From positions 5,804,130 to 5,868,129 of the forward strand of contig KV748177.1 of NCBI GenBank assembly GCA_001692895.1: a stretch of DNA of 64,000 bases, given 5' to 3'. Numbering within the stretch: position 1 is the stretch's first letter; each line of letters opens with the position of its first letter. This stretch comes from Cenococcum geophilum 1.58. Taxonomy: Eukaryota; Ascomycota; Dothideomycetes; Gloniales; Gloniaceae. Position numbers and translations under genes: made by a program. The notes beneath the pieces are model-generated. The model had not been told where the DNA came from and did no database searches. It saw only the letters and a program-made list of their open reading frames with translations. Positions 11,870 through 23,871 of the stretch are shown here, piece after piece.

Positions 11870-12112
11870 TCATTTAGTACGCGTTCGTCGTTTAGTACGC
11901 GTTCGTCATTTAGTACGCGTTTAGACGTATGTTTGCGATTATAGGGCTCAAAACCAGTTCTAGCCTTAAATCGCGAAGACTTATAAAGCGTGTTATTCTG
12001 CGTAATGGACGCAAGAATCCGTAATCTTAGAAAGGCTTAAAACCAGTTCTGGCCTTTTAGATCCTTAGATTCGTAGAAGAGTTCTATTTAAGGTTTAGGA
12101 CCAGTTCTAACC
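11870..12112. repeat. Short repeats near right LTR
   Basis: ATTTAGTACGCGTTCGTC-like units of about 18-19 bp repeat three to four times at 11,870-11,930. The motif AAACCAGTTCTRGCCTT then occurs at about 11,950 and 12,040, with a third related copy at about 12,096. No gene is seen. Confidence 0.55.
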
Positions 12113-12220
12113 TTAAAAGACAGCTTCCTCTAGCACGAGTAGCACTGGTATAGTGGCTCGTCTCTTCTTAGTAATACCTAGCTGTTCTATAGTATAACAG
12201 TAAAGTTAACCACTAATCAG

Positions 12221-12385
12221 TATTGGACTCACAAGGGGGATATTACGTAGCTATGGTTCGTAGATAGTATAATGATTGTTCTATTCTTATATTGATTGGA
12301 ATAAGGAAAGGGGTAAGGAACTTAAGGTTCCTCACCACGCTAGGGCCACGTCGACACGTAACGACCGCTTGCCTCATTCCCGACA
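12221..12385. repeat. Right LTR of the 2.4-kb element
   Basis: This 165-bp direct copy of 9,958-10,119 keeps the GGTTCCTCACC and CCGCTTGCCTCATTCCCGACA-side sequence. Differences from the left copy are few and mostly transitions. Confidence 0.75.
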
Positions 12386-12541
12386 ATGGGGCATACGTTT
12401 AGTAAAGAGATATTAAGTATTTATATGTAGGCTTCTATAGAACTTAATATATTCCTACTTGCTTATACCATCTATTTAAGTAATCTAGCTATACCGCGAG
12501 GCCCTAGGTAGCTAGTAGGCTTATAGCTATTTAACTCTTAT

Positions 12542-12713
12542 TGTCGGTATACTTGCATTATTAACGTGCACGAATATCACTTGTAGTGGTACGTATGCGG
12601 TGTTGAAGTTAGTAGTTAATTGATAGTCTAGAAATAGGGGTTTACTCTAAGGTCAGATTAGCTAGCCTCGCTTCGTGGTCTCGTAACCACGTCACGTGAC
12701 TAACATTCCGACA
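12542..12713 (-). repeat. Solo LTR (family A) with CTTAT target duplication
   Basis: Read on the minus strand it starts TGTCGGAATG and ends TATACCGACA. Identical 5-bp sequences CTTAT flank it (12,537-12,541 and 12,714-12,718), the mark of integrase-mediated insertion followed by LTR-LTR recombination. A CACGTG palindrome lies at 12,693-12,698. The 174-bp copy at 5,119-5,292 belongs to the same family. Confidence 0.85.
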
Positions 12714-14306
12714 CTTATAATATTCTCTATACTAGTATAGATGTTTTAGTAGAGAGGATTAAGTAGTTTAACCAGCTCTATATATAAAACCTATATTTAG
12801 CTACTTTTTTCCATCCTTTTTTAAATATTAATAACCTAACTAGCTTTACGGATATATAAGAGTTTACTAATATTATTAGCGATAGGTTAGATAAGGTAAA
12901 TCTTACCTTTAACTTAAATATAGGTTACGGGCTAGATATCTCTTAAGCTCCTTACTTAGATATTATCCGAACTACTATAAACTCCTAGGCTAATTAGAGC
13001 AAGGCTCTCCTACCTTTAACCTTTAAGCTAGAGATTAACCTAAACTTAAATATTACCTAAACTACTATAAACTCCTAGGCCAATTAAAATGGATACTAAT
13101 TTCCTACTATTATTATTATCGCCCCTTTTATTTCCTCCTAAAAACTATAAGTAAAAGTATACCGGTTTAAGCGTAGTTAATAATATTATAGCCTTAAAGA
13201 ACAGTAGGAGTATAATAGTACTTAATAGGGGTAGGAACGCCGTAATAGTAGAGGCTTATATTCTTATATATAGCAGAATAAAGGCTGGCGTTATTAAGCT
13301 ATATAGTTTATTAGCGGTAAACTACTATAAACTCCTAAGCCAATTAAAGTAAGTGCCGAGTTTCTTACTATTATCGTCGCTCCTCCTATTTAGGCGTAGC
13401 TAATGGCATTATAGCCTTAAATAATAGGAGGAATGCAATAGTACTAAATAGGGGTAGGAATATGGTAGTAGGGCATTCTTACGCGTGGTAGGGTAAGGGG
13501 CAGGTATTATTATTCCCTATAGTTTTCTAGTAAACTACTATAAACTTCTAGGCCAATTAAAACGCGCGCTAAGCTCTCTACTATTATTATTATTATTCCT
13601 TAAGGTCTTTTAGTAAACTACTATAAACTTCTAGGCTAATTATAGCGCGCGCTAAGCCCCTTGCTATTATTATTTCTAAGGTCTTCTAGTAAACTACTAT
13701 AAACTCCTAAGCTAATTAGAGCGCGCGTTAAGCTCCCTATTATTATCCCCCTAGTATCCTAGTAAACTGCTATAAGCTTATATACTTTAAGGAGATAAGA
13801 GTAGTTATAATACGTTTAAGTAGTAGAATAAAGATAACCTTTATTTTAATACTACTACCCTAAAGCATATATACTTTAAGGGGATAAGAGTAGTTATAAT
13901 ACGTTTAAGTAGTAGAATAAAGATAACCTTTATTTTAATACTATTACCCTAAAGCAAAGGCCCGCTATACTTACTTTTTCTATCTATACTAGAGCAGAGA
14001 CCTGCTATACTTACTCTCTCTATCTATCTATACTAAAGTAGAGGCCCGCTATACTTACTTTTTCTACCTGCTCTACTCTAGGATAAAGGCCTACTATACT
14101 TATTCTAACCCGTAACGCCTTATAGTTAGGCCCTTTTAAGACACCAACTTTTACTAAAATAAGGTTAAAGCTTACCTATAAAGGATACCTTATAATTAGG
14201 CCCGCCTAAAATACTAGTTTCTTTACCTATATAGGATCTAAACTAAGTAAAATAAGGTTAAAGCTTACCCTATAAAGGATATACTAAAGCTGCTATATCT
14301 ACCCCT
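12714..14306. repeat. Tandem-repeat ground (RIP-scarred), left of the gypsy insertion
   Basis: No gene. Visible repeats: six copies of ACTACTATAAACTCCTAGGC-type motif followed by (T/C)AATTA at about 12,971, 13,059, 13,321, 13,536, 13,616 and 13,691, the last three being part of a roughly 75-80 bp unit. An exact-spacing 89-bp duplication covers 13,781-13,869 and 13,870-13,958. GCCCGCTATACTTACTTTTTC-like units lie at 13,970-14,105, and a roughly 90-100 bp unit containing GGTTAAAGCTTACC at 14,110-14,290. The last unit type resumes at 22,360 on the far side of the gypsy element. Confidence 0.7.
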
Positions 14307-14727
14307 TGTAACGGAGCCTTATAGTAAGAACTACGGTGGACTCGTTAATGGGCTAGGTATGTAGGTATTGCAAGTAAGTTAATAACGTAATAATAACTAG
14401 TGGAGTGGTTGCCCAACAGATTAACTCCAATTATATTCTGAGAATTACTACGAGGAAAGAACTATTTAGGTAGGGACTAAGGGTCCTTAAATACACAACC
14501 GTATTCCTAAGAAAGTCGTTACTCTATCTACTCTATCTACTCTATTCGCTCTATTATAGATCTTATAGATTATACAGATTACACAGATTATATCACGTGA
14601 CTCTGCTTACTATTCCTCGTCATATAGTTCTATGGGTTCCATTTTAGACCGTGCTTATATTAACCAACTAGCTTCTTTTAACTCCTCTCTAAGTAGTCGT
14701 AATATTATACTTAAAGCGTCTGTAACA
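14307..14727 (-). repeat. LTR of the gypsy element (left)
   Basis: This 421-bp repeat starts TGTAACGGAGCC and ends GTCTGTAACA as read on the plus strand. A CACGTG palindrome lies at 14,594-14,599. It is the 3' LTR with respect to the minus-strand coding direction. Confidence 0.9.
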
Positions 14728-17700
14728 CTATCTCCCTTCTCTCTATCTTTATCCTTAAAGATACCTAGCATCTCTAAGTTATTTACTAAAGGTATAATAT
14801 CCGTCTAATTAATTTAGTTAATATTGTTACTTATAATGCCTAAAGCACCTTCTTCTTCTTTAACTCTTTATTATACGCGTACAGTCTCTTCTATACTATC
14901 GCTTGGTGAAGTAATACTATCTCCGTGTTCTTATTATGCGAAAGAGGGGTTGGTTTATGTTATATTAGCAAGTCCTTTATCTCGGCAACCTTCCTCTTAT
15001 TTAGAGTGCACTAGAGCAAACATTTAATCGTCTTATAATATTCGCTTAATTTCCAACACTAAGTGTGCGCGTCCTATAGCTCTTAATAGCCTTTAAGTTC
15101 CCTAAGTAATTTGTTATAGGGTCTTATATTTAATTTGCTGCTGCGAAGCTTAATAATAAGTTGTCCATTACTTTGGCGGAACTTTATTATTCGCATAACG
15201 CCAAGAAAGAGGCTACTAATGCTTAATAACGGGCTCTTAATTCTTATCTTGCTGCGTCTACTTAACTAATTTATCTTAAGAAAGTTCGCGAGAAAGTTTA
15301 TTTTAAGAAGTGGAAGCTTGTGGAACAAGGTCTGCAGGAACTTAATAATAAAAGAACGGATTTTCTTCCAATAGAGAAGGAAACAACTCTAAGTAGTTCG
15401 GTAGTCGCCCTTCCTAGGTTCCCCTTAGGTAACTCGTTCTTTAGTAATTCCTCTTTATTAATATTACCTGACCTTTTCTCTTCTAATACTCCTATACCTT
15501 TCCTATAGCGTTCTTTAGGTTCTCTAGTAGCTCCTAGGTAGTCTCGTTATAGCCTATCTACTTTACTTTATACTATACTTTATTATCTACGTCCTCGTAA
15601 CTAACGATCTTTAAAACTTGCTATTTATCTTCTTCTTATCCTCTGTATATATCTACCTTATAAATTAGTAGCTTAATATTCCCGTGTGCTGGCTCTAGCA
15701 TTATAATATACTATATAGGGTAGATCTTTATCCTAGCTAGTAGATTTAACTTAAATATAACCAGTGAAATTCTTTATATAATTTTAAAAGGCCTTAGTCT
15801 AACGTAGTCTAACTTCTTACTTAGTCGTCGACTTTTAAAATTTTTGTGTAGTAGCTATACTTTATCTCCCTCCTTAAGATCTGGTCCCTTAGATCTCTTA
15901 GCATCGTAGTACTTTTTTATCCTTTGCTGTACTACCTTAGCTGTTTCTATAAGGTCTGTATAAAGATTTATTAAACTCTTTATTCTTTACTTAGCTGTAC
16001 TACTTATCTTCTTTACTTAATATAGCGATAATAAGGTCCTTAGCTTATACCTATAATTCGCTTTAAATAGTAACATACCCATTTCTTTTTATAGTATTGC
16101 ATTATATATAAATTATATAACTAGTAATAGCGATACCTAATTATTCTATATATAATTAACGTAATGCCTTAGATACTGTTCTAGTGTCTAATTTAATCTT
16201 TCTATTTAACCGTCTGTCTGTAGATAATATACGGTAAAAGTTACTGCTTAAACTCCTTGCTCTACTAAGAATACTTCCTAGAATACTGCTATAAATCTTA
16301 GATCTCTGTTTAATATAATCTTGCTTAGTGCTCTATATCTTACAAATACTTCTTTAATATAGATTCTAGCAATATCTTCCGCTAATATTTCTTCTGTACA
16401 TGCTATAAAGTATCCCTACTTTATAAGCTTATCTATTATTACTAAGATTGCGTTATAATCTTGTCCGGTAATAGGGTTTCTTAACTTTAGTAACTTAATA
16501 ATAAAGTCCTATAATATAACTTTCTATAGTCTCTCTGGCATTTTAACAGGTTATAGCTCTCTATATAGCTTATACCTTGTTAGTTTATTCCTTTAGCAAT
16601 TTAGACATTCTTTTATAACTTACCTAGCTAGTCCTTAGATTTTATTAATAATATACTCCTTTTAAAGTCTTAACACTAAGCCTGTAGCTCCATTATATCC
16701 TTAAGTTGGTCCTTTATAAAATAACTTAATAAACTCTTTTATAATAGATCTTAGTACATACATCACTTCTTAATTTTCGTACTACTCTAAGTCTAGATCC
16801 TCTATTTATGCGTCTAGGATCTTTTATATCTAATTACTTTCTAGTAATTTGTAGGTTTTCTCTTCTTATATTGCCGCGATCTTTGGATAATTATACCTAA
16901 TTAATTTATCTGCGTCCCTTCGCAACAAAGCCCCTAATGGCTTTTTATTATTTTATAGTTTAGCCTTTCTGCTTAGAGTATCTGCTCGTGCGTTCTTTAT
17001 ACCCTTAATATGCTAAATCTTAAAATAGTATTCTATAAGTATCTCTGCCTATCTAACCTATCTGTGGTTAAGTTCTTTTATTATTAGGAACCCCATTAGG
17101 TTCTTATAATCCGTCTTAACTATAAATAGTTTTTCTATGCCTTGTAAGAATGACCTTTATTCCCTTAGTGCTATAACTATACCTAATAACTCCTTATTAT
17201 AGATGTTATAGTTTAGTTCTGGTAGTATTATCTTTTAACTATAGTATACCACTGGGTGCCATCCATCTTAATATTTCTGCAGGAAGTACGCCCCTAGTGC
17301 ATAATCTAATGCATCCGTTTTAACTACTATCTCTAACTACGGTTAATAGATTTTAAGAACTGGCTCCTAGGTAAACAGCTATTTAATCCTTTTAAACAGT
17401 TCCTTTTATTTTTCTTCCTATGTTTATAGTTCTTCCTTCTTTATTAATCTCATAAGTAGCTTAATATTCTTTAACCATTAAGCTATAAACCTTCTGCAGT
17501 AATTGTAAAACTCTAGAAATAACCTTAACTATATTACATTCTCTAGTTCTTACCAATTCACTATAGCTTTAATCTTTTTTAGATCTATACTAAGTTAGCC
17601 TAGTTTAATAATAAATCCGACGAAATTGGTCTTTTTAGTAAAGAACTCGCATTTCTTAATTACTACTAGCATCTGTTCTTCTTATAGTCTTTTTAGGACC

Positions 17701-20700
17701 CATTTAACGTGTTCTCCATGTTCTTCCTTACTTATTAAGTAGATAATAATATTATTAAGGTATACTATAATAAATTCATCCAAATATTCTCTTAATATAT
17801 TGTTAATGCGCTTCTGAAATATTACTAGTGCGTTTATAAGCCTAAATTGTATAACTAATGGTTTNTATAATCCTTCCTTTAACCTAAAGGCTGCCTTCTA
17901 TTTATCGCCTTCCTTAATTCTAATCTAATAGTACGCCTATCTTAGATCTATCTTNGTAAAGATTTNCGCATTACCAATCCTATCTTAGATTTCGCTAATT
18001 AAGGGTAAAGGATACCTATCCTTCCTAGTAATGCTATTTAACTATTTATAGTTAATACATAGTCTAAGTTTTCCATTCTTCTTTAGTACGAACAGTACTG
18101 GATATCCCACTAATAACTGCGATGGTCTGATATATCCTTTTTAAAGATTTTCCTAGACAAACTTCTTAAGTGCTTATAACTCCTTTTCTATTAACTTATA
18201 AGTTAGGTAGAACCTTAGACTTATTCCTGGTTTTAATTCTATCTTATAGTCCTATGCTATATAATTTAACAGCTTTTCGCTTTCTAGTGACCATAGCTTT
18301 TTGCTATACTTATGGTATCTTTTTGATACATAGCTTAATCCTTAATTAGTCTCCTCGTATATCGCTCCAACTTAGTACCATACTAACTTAGTTTGTTATC
18401 ACATCTTGCGTTATTATATATCTCTAATATTAACCTAACCTATAACCCAATCAATCTTTAGATTATATTCCTATAACTAAGGCATTCCTAATACTGCCTT
18501 ATTATTCCCTAATGGTAATATATTAAAAGATATCTTAATCTATCTTCCTTTAATAGTTATCTAAACTGGTCCTATTTTAAGATTAATAATACCTTCTCTA
18601 TAGGCTATCGGATCTCCTAAAATTATTACTAATAGGTAAGGGTGCTCTTTCTACCTATATAGTAGCCCCATCCTTTTAACTACTGTTAGTAAGATATAGT
18701 TCCTTATTGCCCTACTATCTACTAATACTTTAAACTGTTAATCTTGCCATTTAATTCTTAGGTTTAGGTATTATTCTTAAATTCCTTTAAGGGTCTAAGG
18801 CTTTACTACTGGCTCCCTTTAGTCCTATAGGCCTCTACTTTTCCTAACTATTAGCTGCTTAATCCTATTATATTTGGCTTATTCTTTAGCTAATACCTAG
18901 TTCGCTTTTTGTCTTTAATATACCATAGACAGGTATTCTCTAAATATTCCCACTATTATCGTCCATCTAAGCATTTTTTTGTGAGGAATCTTCCTAGTTA
19001 AAGTATTAAATCTCCCTCCTCTTAGACTTCTGCTAGATGCTATCCGTGTATATACTTAGTATTCCTATACTATTGTTTATCTATCATCCAGTATATCCTT
19101 ATAGGGTATTTCCGATTTTTTTCCTTTGGATTTTTGTGCATCTTACATATATCGTCTATATATGCAATCTATAATAGCGTGTAGTATACTAGGTGCTTTA
19201 GGTTAACTCTTAATTTGTCTTCGTCCTTAAGTTTAAACCTTTATTATGCTAATCTAAACGTTACGACTTTATTTACAGGTACTAAGATACATCTCTCGCT
19301 TCTCTAGTCTTCTAACCATTCCTCTAGATCCTTTAATGTTATAATTAATACTCCCTTAATATAGTTTATCACTTTTTCCGTAATTAGGTAGTCTTAGATA
19401 ACTTTTTCGTCCAACTATATATAGAAATCTTCCCATTTATTATTGTATCGCTATCTATACCACTTTTAGTACAGCTACTAAAGTGTATACGGCTTATTTA
19501 TAAGGAAGTATCTTCTTATTACTGCGTTATAACAGCCCTTTATATATCGTTCTTTGAACCTAATAGGAATCCCTAAATCCTCTTTACTTTCCAGTTTAGT
19601 AAGCCATTTGGCTCTCAGTGTGCCTACTCTTGGTCTGTTAGTGATCCTTTATATAGGTACTCTGTCCTTTATACGTCCTAACGTGCTAGATCTTTTGTCT
19701 AGTTTCTATTCTTGCTATAAGGTAATCCTCGCCTTAAACTCCTTTATGGTTTCTTTTTTTTTACATCTTGCGAGTGGATCCTTAAAGTCTTCTTGCTTCT
19801 TAATCTCGGTATTAAACTCTCAATCTTTAGTCTAAACGTCTTATTTGACTAGTAAGTCCTCTAGGTCTATGTGTCTATCTCCTAGTCTAACTACTATTTG
19901 TATTATAGATTCTCTGATCTATAAAGAAGCTCCTTGCCTCTTGCTTCTGGGTGTTCTAATTCGTACTCCGAATTCTTAATCCCTTAGATTTTTTAATCCT
20001 GAGCTTGCTTCTAGCTTGAGCTTAGCTCTAGCCTTAGTCCAACTAGGCTTTACTAGTGTCCTTATCTTGTCTTAAGAGTCCTAAATCTTACTTATCTTAT
20101 CTTAAGAGTCTTATGCCGTTGGGAATACTTGTCCTAAGCTTATTTATATATCCTTAAACTAAGCTGCTGCTTTACTCTATTGGTTATTGTCCATTATAGG
20201 TTTCTAAGTATGCCTTATCTTATCTTAAGAATCTTGGTCGTCTCTTATCTTGTCTTAAGAATCTTAAGCCTTTAGCCTTTTGCCTTTATCAAGCGGTGAG
20301 CTAGCACTAGCAGTCGTCTGCTTGCTTAATCGTCTCTAGATATTACTCCTTCCGTCTTATAAAGCGATAGATGCCGTATCTAATGGTGTTATAATGCCCG
20401 TTACTAAACCTTACTCTATAGCGGTCTTAGTCTCTACTTCTATTGCGTTATTAAGGTTTAGATACCCTTAGTTAGTTCCTTTACTATCCTTATCACTGTT
20501 AATTAATAAGTACTCCGACTCTATTATTATTATTGCTAATCTTTATCTATATATTGCTGTAACATCTTAATCTAGCTTGTAGAGTCGATCTTAATTTTCG
20601 TCTAACTCTTTAGTTCCTTTAAGTCCTCTTAACTCTGGCTCTTGTGGCCAATAGCTTGCACCATACTTAGCGTCTTTATAAATTCGGTATGCGTTATTGT

Positions 20701-21914
20701 AATAAAACGTAAAACTTCTAATTAAATATTCTTTTGTTCCTTGTAGCGTACTATTATCCCTCTATACGTGTGTATTATATACTACTAGCCTAGTTCCCTT
20801 TACTATATAATAACTCTAACCACTTCTATAGTCTTTAGCAAAATGACCTTATTTTCTATAATTTATATAAGCTCCATCTTTAAACTATTATTTTTGCTAT
20901 AGAGTTCGCTTAAACGTCTTCTATTACTAAGATCCTTGGTTTAGCCTATGCTCCTTAGTTCTATAATTACTTAATCCTTAACCTTTAGGTTTCTATAGTT
21001 TCTTACTCTATCTCTTATAGGTTTCTTTGGTACCACTTAGGTCCATTAGCTCTGCGCCATACTATAGTTTCTAATTTAGCTTTGGTCGTTGCGTGCTTTA
21101 TATTTTATACGACTATAGGACTCTGTCCTAGCCCCTCTTAGCCTGTTCCCTTTAGAAGATCCTATTATTAATCTTAATTGCTTAATTTATTAATTCCCTT
21201 AGGGTGTCCGTATCTTCTATTAGAATAATTACATTCTGGACTTTAGCTTTAAGTCCCTATTTATACTATGCCATAAGCGCCTTGTCGTTCCACTTAAGTT
21301 ATATAGCTAGCGTTTAGAATTATATTATATACTTAATTGCTGAAGTTCGTTGTATTAAGTCCTGAAGCTTTCTTTTTGCTATAGTTGTCGCTTCCGGGTC
21401 CCCGAATATTTGTGTAAGTTACTCTACGAATCCGTTCTAGCTTAAGAATATAAACCGTACTTCTTGGTTTATTGTTATTATTTTATTTACTTATATCTCT
21501 GTAAGGTAAGGCTTAAACTATTTAAGTACTCTTCCTAATAAGAACAATCCTGTATATGCTACTTAATCTATAGTTGTTGCTAGCTTTGCTCCTTCTTATG
21601 TAACCTTAAAGTATATTTGCGTAAGGAATCCTTTAAGCTTTAATCTCTCTCCTAAGAATCTTTTAATTAATGGTAACTTAACCTTTGCTGCTCCTATCCT
21701 ATTAATCCTATTTTTAAGTGCCGCATTATCTCCTGTTAACTGATTAACTATTGCTTATAACTGTTCTACTGTTATAGGTTATTATGAGTTAGTGTTTGCC
21801 ATACTGGTGTTGTTACCTAATCCTGACGTAGTTGCCGCCGTTAATGGTGTTGTGGTGGCTGCTTTTGGTGGCATGTTGTTTAACTTATTAAAACCGTAAC
21901 TATAGTAGTGATTA

Positions 21915-22335
21915 TATAACAGAGCCTTGTAGTAAGAACTATGGTGGACTCGTTAATGGGCTAGGTATATAGGTATTATAAGTAAGTTAATAACGTAATA
22001 ATAACTAGTAGAGTGGTTGCCTAATAGATTAACTTTAATTATATTCTAAGAATTACTACAAGGAAAGAACTATCTAGGTAGGGATTAAGGGTCCTTAAAT
22101 ACACAACCGTATTTCTAAGAAAGTTGTTGCTCTATCTGCTCTATTTGCTCTATTCGCTCTGTTACAGATCTTGCAGATTATATAGATTATATAGATTACA
22201 TCACGTGACTCTACTTACTATTCCTCGTTATATAGTTCTATGGGTTCCATTCTAGACCGTGCTTATATTAACTAACTAGCTTCTTCCGACTCCTCTCCAA
22301 GTAGTCGTAATATTGTACTTAAAGCGTCTATAATA
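21915..22335 (-). repeat. LTR of the gypsy element (right)
   Basis: This 421-bp copy has the same length as 14,307-14,727 and is alignable end to end. CACGTG lies at 22,202-22,207. It is the 5' LTR for the minus-strand genes. Confidence 0.9.
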
Positions 22336-22340
22336 CCCCT

Positions 22341-23530
22341 TTAACTTAAACCTAGATAGGAAGTAGAATAAGGGCTTTTATAACGCCTTATAGTTACCTA
22401 TAAAGGATAACTTATAGTTAAGCCTATCTAACATACTAGCTTTTTTACCTATATAGGATCTAAACTAATTAGAATAATGTTAAAGCTTATCCATAAAGAG
22501 ATACCAGTCTCTACTATAACTGTTAATCCTATACTATACTTTCTTATACTGTTATACTTAAACTCCTAGCTCCTAGAGGAGGCAGTAGCGGCTTCTTTAG
22601 AAAAAGAAACTAAGGGGAAGGAGGTAGCAACTATAAGCCTCTTTAGGACTTACGCTGCTTTAATAAAGTATACCTACTAAAGCAGGCTACTATATAATAG
22701 CGAGTAGAGGCATTACCGGGCCTGCTTACCTATTAGAAGCCCTTCTTAGAGTAGGCCTAGTATCTCTTATTTCTTACTTAGTAAGCTAAGCACTAATTCT
22801 TTTCTATAAGCTGCTTACCTAGCTCTATTTCTATAATCCTTCTAATATAAGAGGTATTTTTAACGCCTACTAACGCTAGGAGGTTTAACTACTATTTGCT
22901 ATAACCGTAGGTATATAGTTAACAGTGGTCTTTTTATAGAGGGCCCAGTTCTATAGAAGTCACTATTAGTCCGCTCGTGAAGCGGCCGTAAAGCTAGCCT
23001 AAGTAAGAGGTAGCGGTAGGGCCGCGAGCGGCAGTAGCGGTAGTAGTAGTAGTAGTAATAGAGGAGGAGGTAGTAGTAATAGTAATAGTAATAGTAATAG
23101 TAATCTATATGCTATATTAGCTAAGGTTTAAGATATAAGGTATTATAAAACGTATAATAGATTAGGCTACTAGCTAATACCATTATTATTACTAAGAGGT
23201 AGTATAAAAAAGGGATTTAGAATAAGGATAGGGACGGGGACGGAAGGAGCATAAGCGTAGTAAGGGTAAGAAGGGCTATAGACTTAGTTAGTAAACGGCC
23301 TCTTTAAGTAGGGAAGTAGTTAGAAGCTTAGGTTAATTTACTAAAGCTTTAGTTAACCACTTAATATAGGAAAAGAGCTATAGAGGACACCGGATATAAC
23401 CTAAATGCAAGGCTTTAAGATAGAGAGTAGAGGTAGCAGTAAGAATAGCCTCCTTATTAATTAAAAGTTTACTAAGTGTAAAAGCACCTAGGCTATAGGG
23501 GGAGTTATTATAAAAAAAATTATAAAAAAT
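22341..23530. other. Continuation of the tandem-repeat ground plus unidentified relic
   Basis: From 22,360 to 22,510 the CCTATAAAGGATA / GGTTAAAGCTTA repeat seen before the gypsy element resumes, so that element landed inside a repeat array. After 22,550 a plus-strand frame is loosely coding-like. At 23,030-23,100 a purine-rich GGTAGTAGTAGT stretch would code Ser/Gly/Asn. I recognise no protein family. Confidence 0.45.
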
Positions 23531-23871
23531 TGTTAGTATTAGTGTTATAGAGGGAAATTAGGGGTATAGATAACTATAAGTACTAGCTTATCTACTTTAC
23601 CTTTATAGATATTCTGTGAGGCAGTATTGCTAGGGTATACGGTAGGGAGTAGGCAAGCCGAGCATGAGTTATATAGGGAGTCGATGGAAGAGGACGATAT
23701 GGTAATAAGGGTAGGCAATAGCCTCGTACTAAGACGAACCGATGAGGAGGGAAGGGCTGCAAGCCTGAGGNGCTTATAAGGAGGTGCCAAGGGCTAGCCG
23801 AAGGCTAGCCTTGGCGACCCCTGAGAGCCCCTAGGCGATGCAGCCGAGTAAGGGCCAAAATAACCCTTACA
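23531..23871 (-). repeat. Candidate solo LTR (TGTAAGGG type)
   Basis: Read on the minus strand it begins TGTAAGGGTTATTTTGG and could end CTAATACTAACA, about 341 bp. It is markedly less RIP-biased than its flanks. A strong hairpin (GCCAAGGGCTAGCC - GAA - GGCTAGCCTTGGC) lies at about 23,787-23,816. No matching target duplication was found, so the inner boundary is a guess. An 81-codon frame inside it (23,545-23,790) is probably incidental. An ambiguous base is at 23,771. Confidence 0.4.

Larger units (their letters stand above)
9958..12385. mobile_element. Non-autonomous LTR element (TRIM/LARD-like) with internal minisatellite
   Basis: Two directly repeated copies of a 162-165 bp sequence bound a 2.1-kb internal region. 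They begin TGTTGGACT (second copy TATTGGACT) and end CCCGACA, the usual LTR form. No gag, protease, integrase or RT motif is seen in between. Instead the interior holds a perfect 13-bp inverted repeat, a long 12-bp minisatellite, a second 12-bp Glu/Ala-coding repeat, and short repeats near 11,880-12,110. It is less RIP-biased than its surroundings. No clear target duplication is visible (AATAG on the left, ATGGG on the right). Size and lack of genes fit a terminal-repeat element mobilised by another retrotransposon. Confidence 0.65.
14307..22335 (-). mobile_element. Ty3/gypsy LTR retrotransposon fossil
   Basis: An 8.0-kb element bounded by 421-bp LTRs and flanked by the 5-bp target duplication CCCCT (14,302-14,306 and 22,336-22,340). 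Coding order on the minus strand is gag (about 21,890 down to 20,700, starting MPPKAATTT, with a CCHC knuckle near 20,830-20,880), protease, reverse transcriptase (active-site region near 17,740-17,770), RNase H, then integrase with its zinc-binding part near 16,590-16,620. That order (RT before integrase) is Ty3/gypsy. The structure is complete from end to end, but the genes are heavily broken by RIP. LTR differences are mostly transitions, so age cannot be read as a simple clock. Ambiguous bases occur at 17,865, 17,955 and 17,966. Confidence 0.9.

Noticed and set aside
14824-15508. Short plus-strand frames within the gypsy element
   Set aside because: They run antisense to the element's coding direction and show no independent signal.
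23531-23871. Firm solo LTR call
   Set aside because: No target duplication matched at either tested inner boundary, so it was kept only as a candidate.
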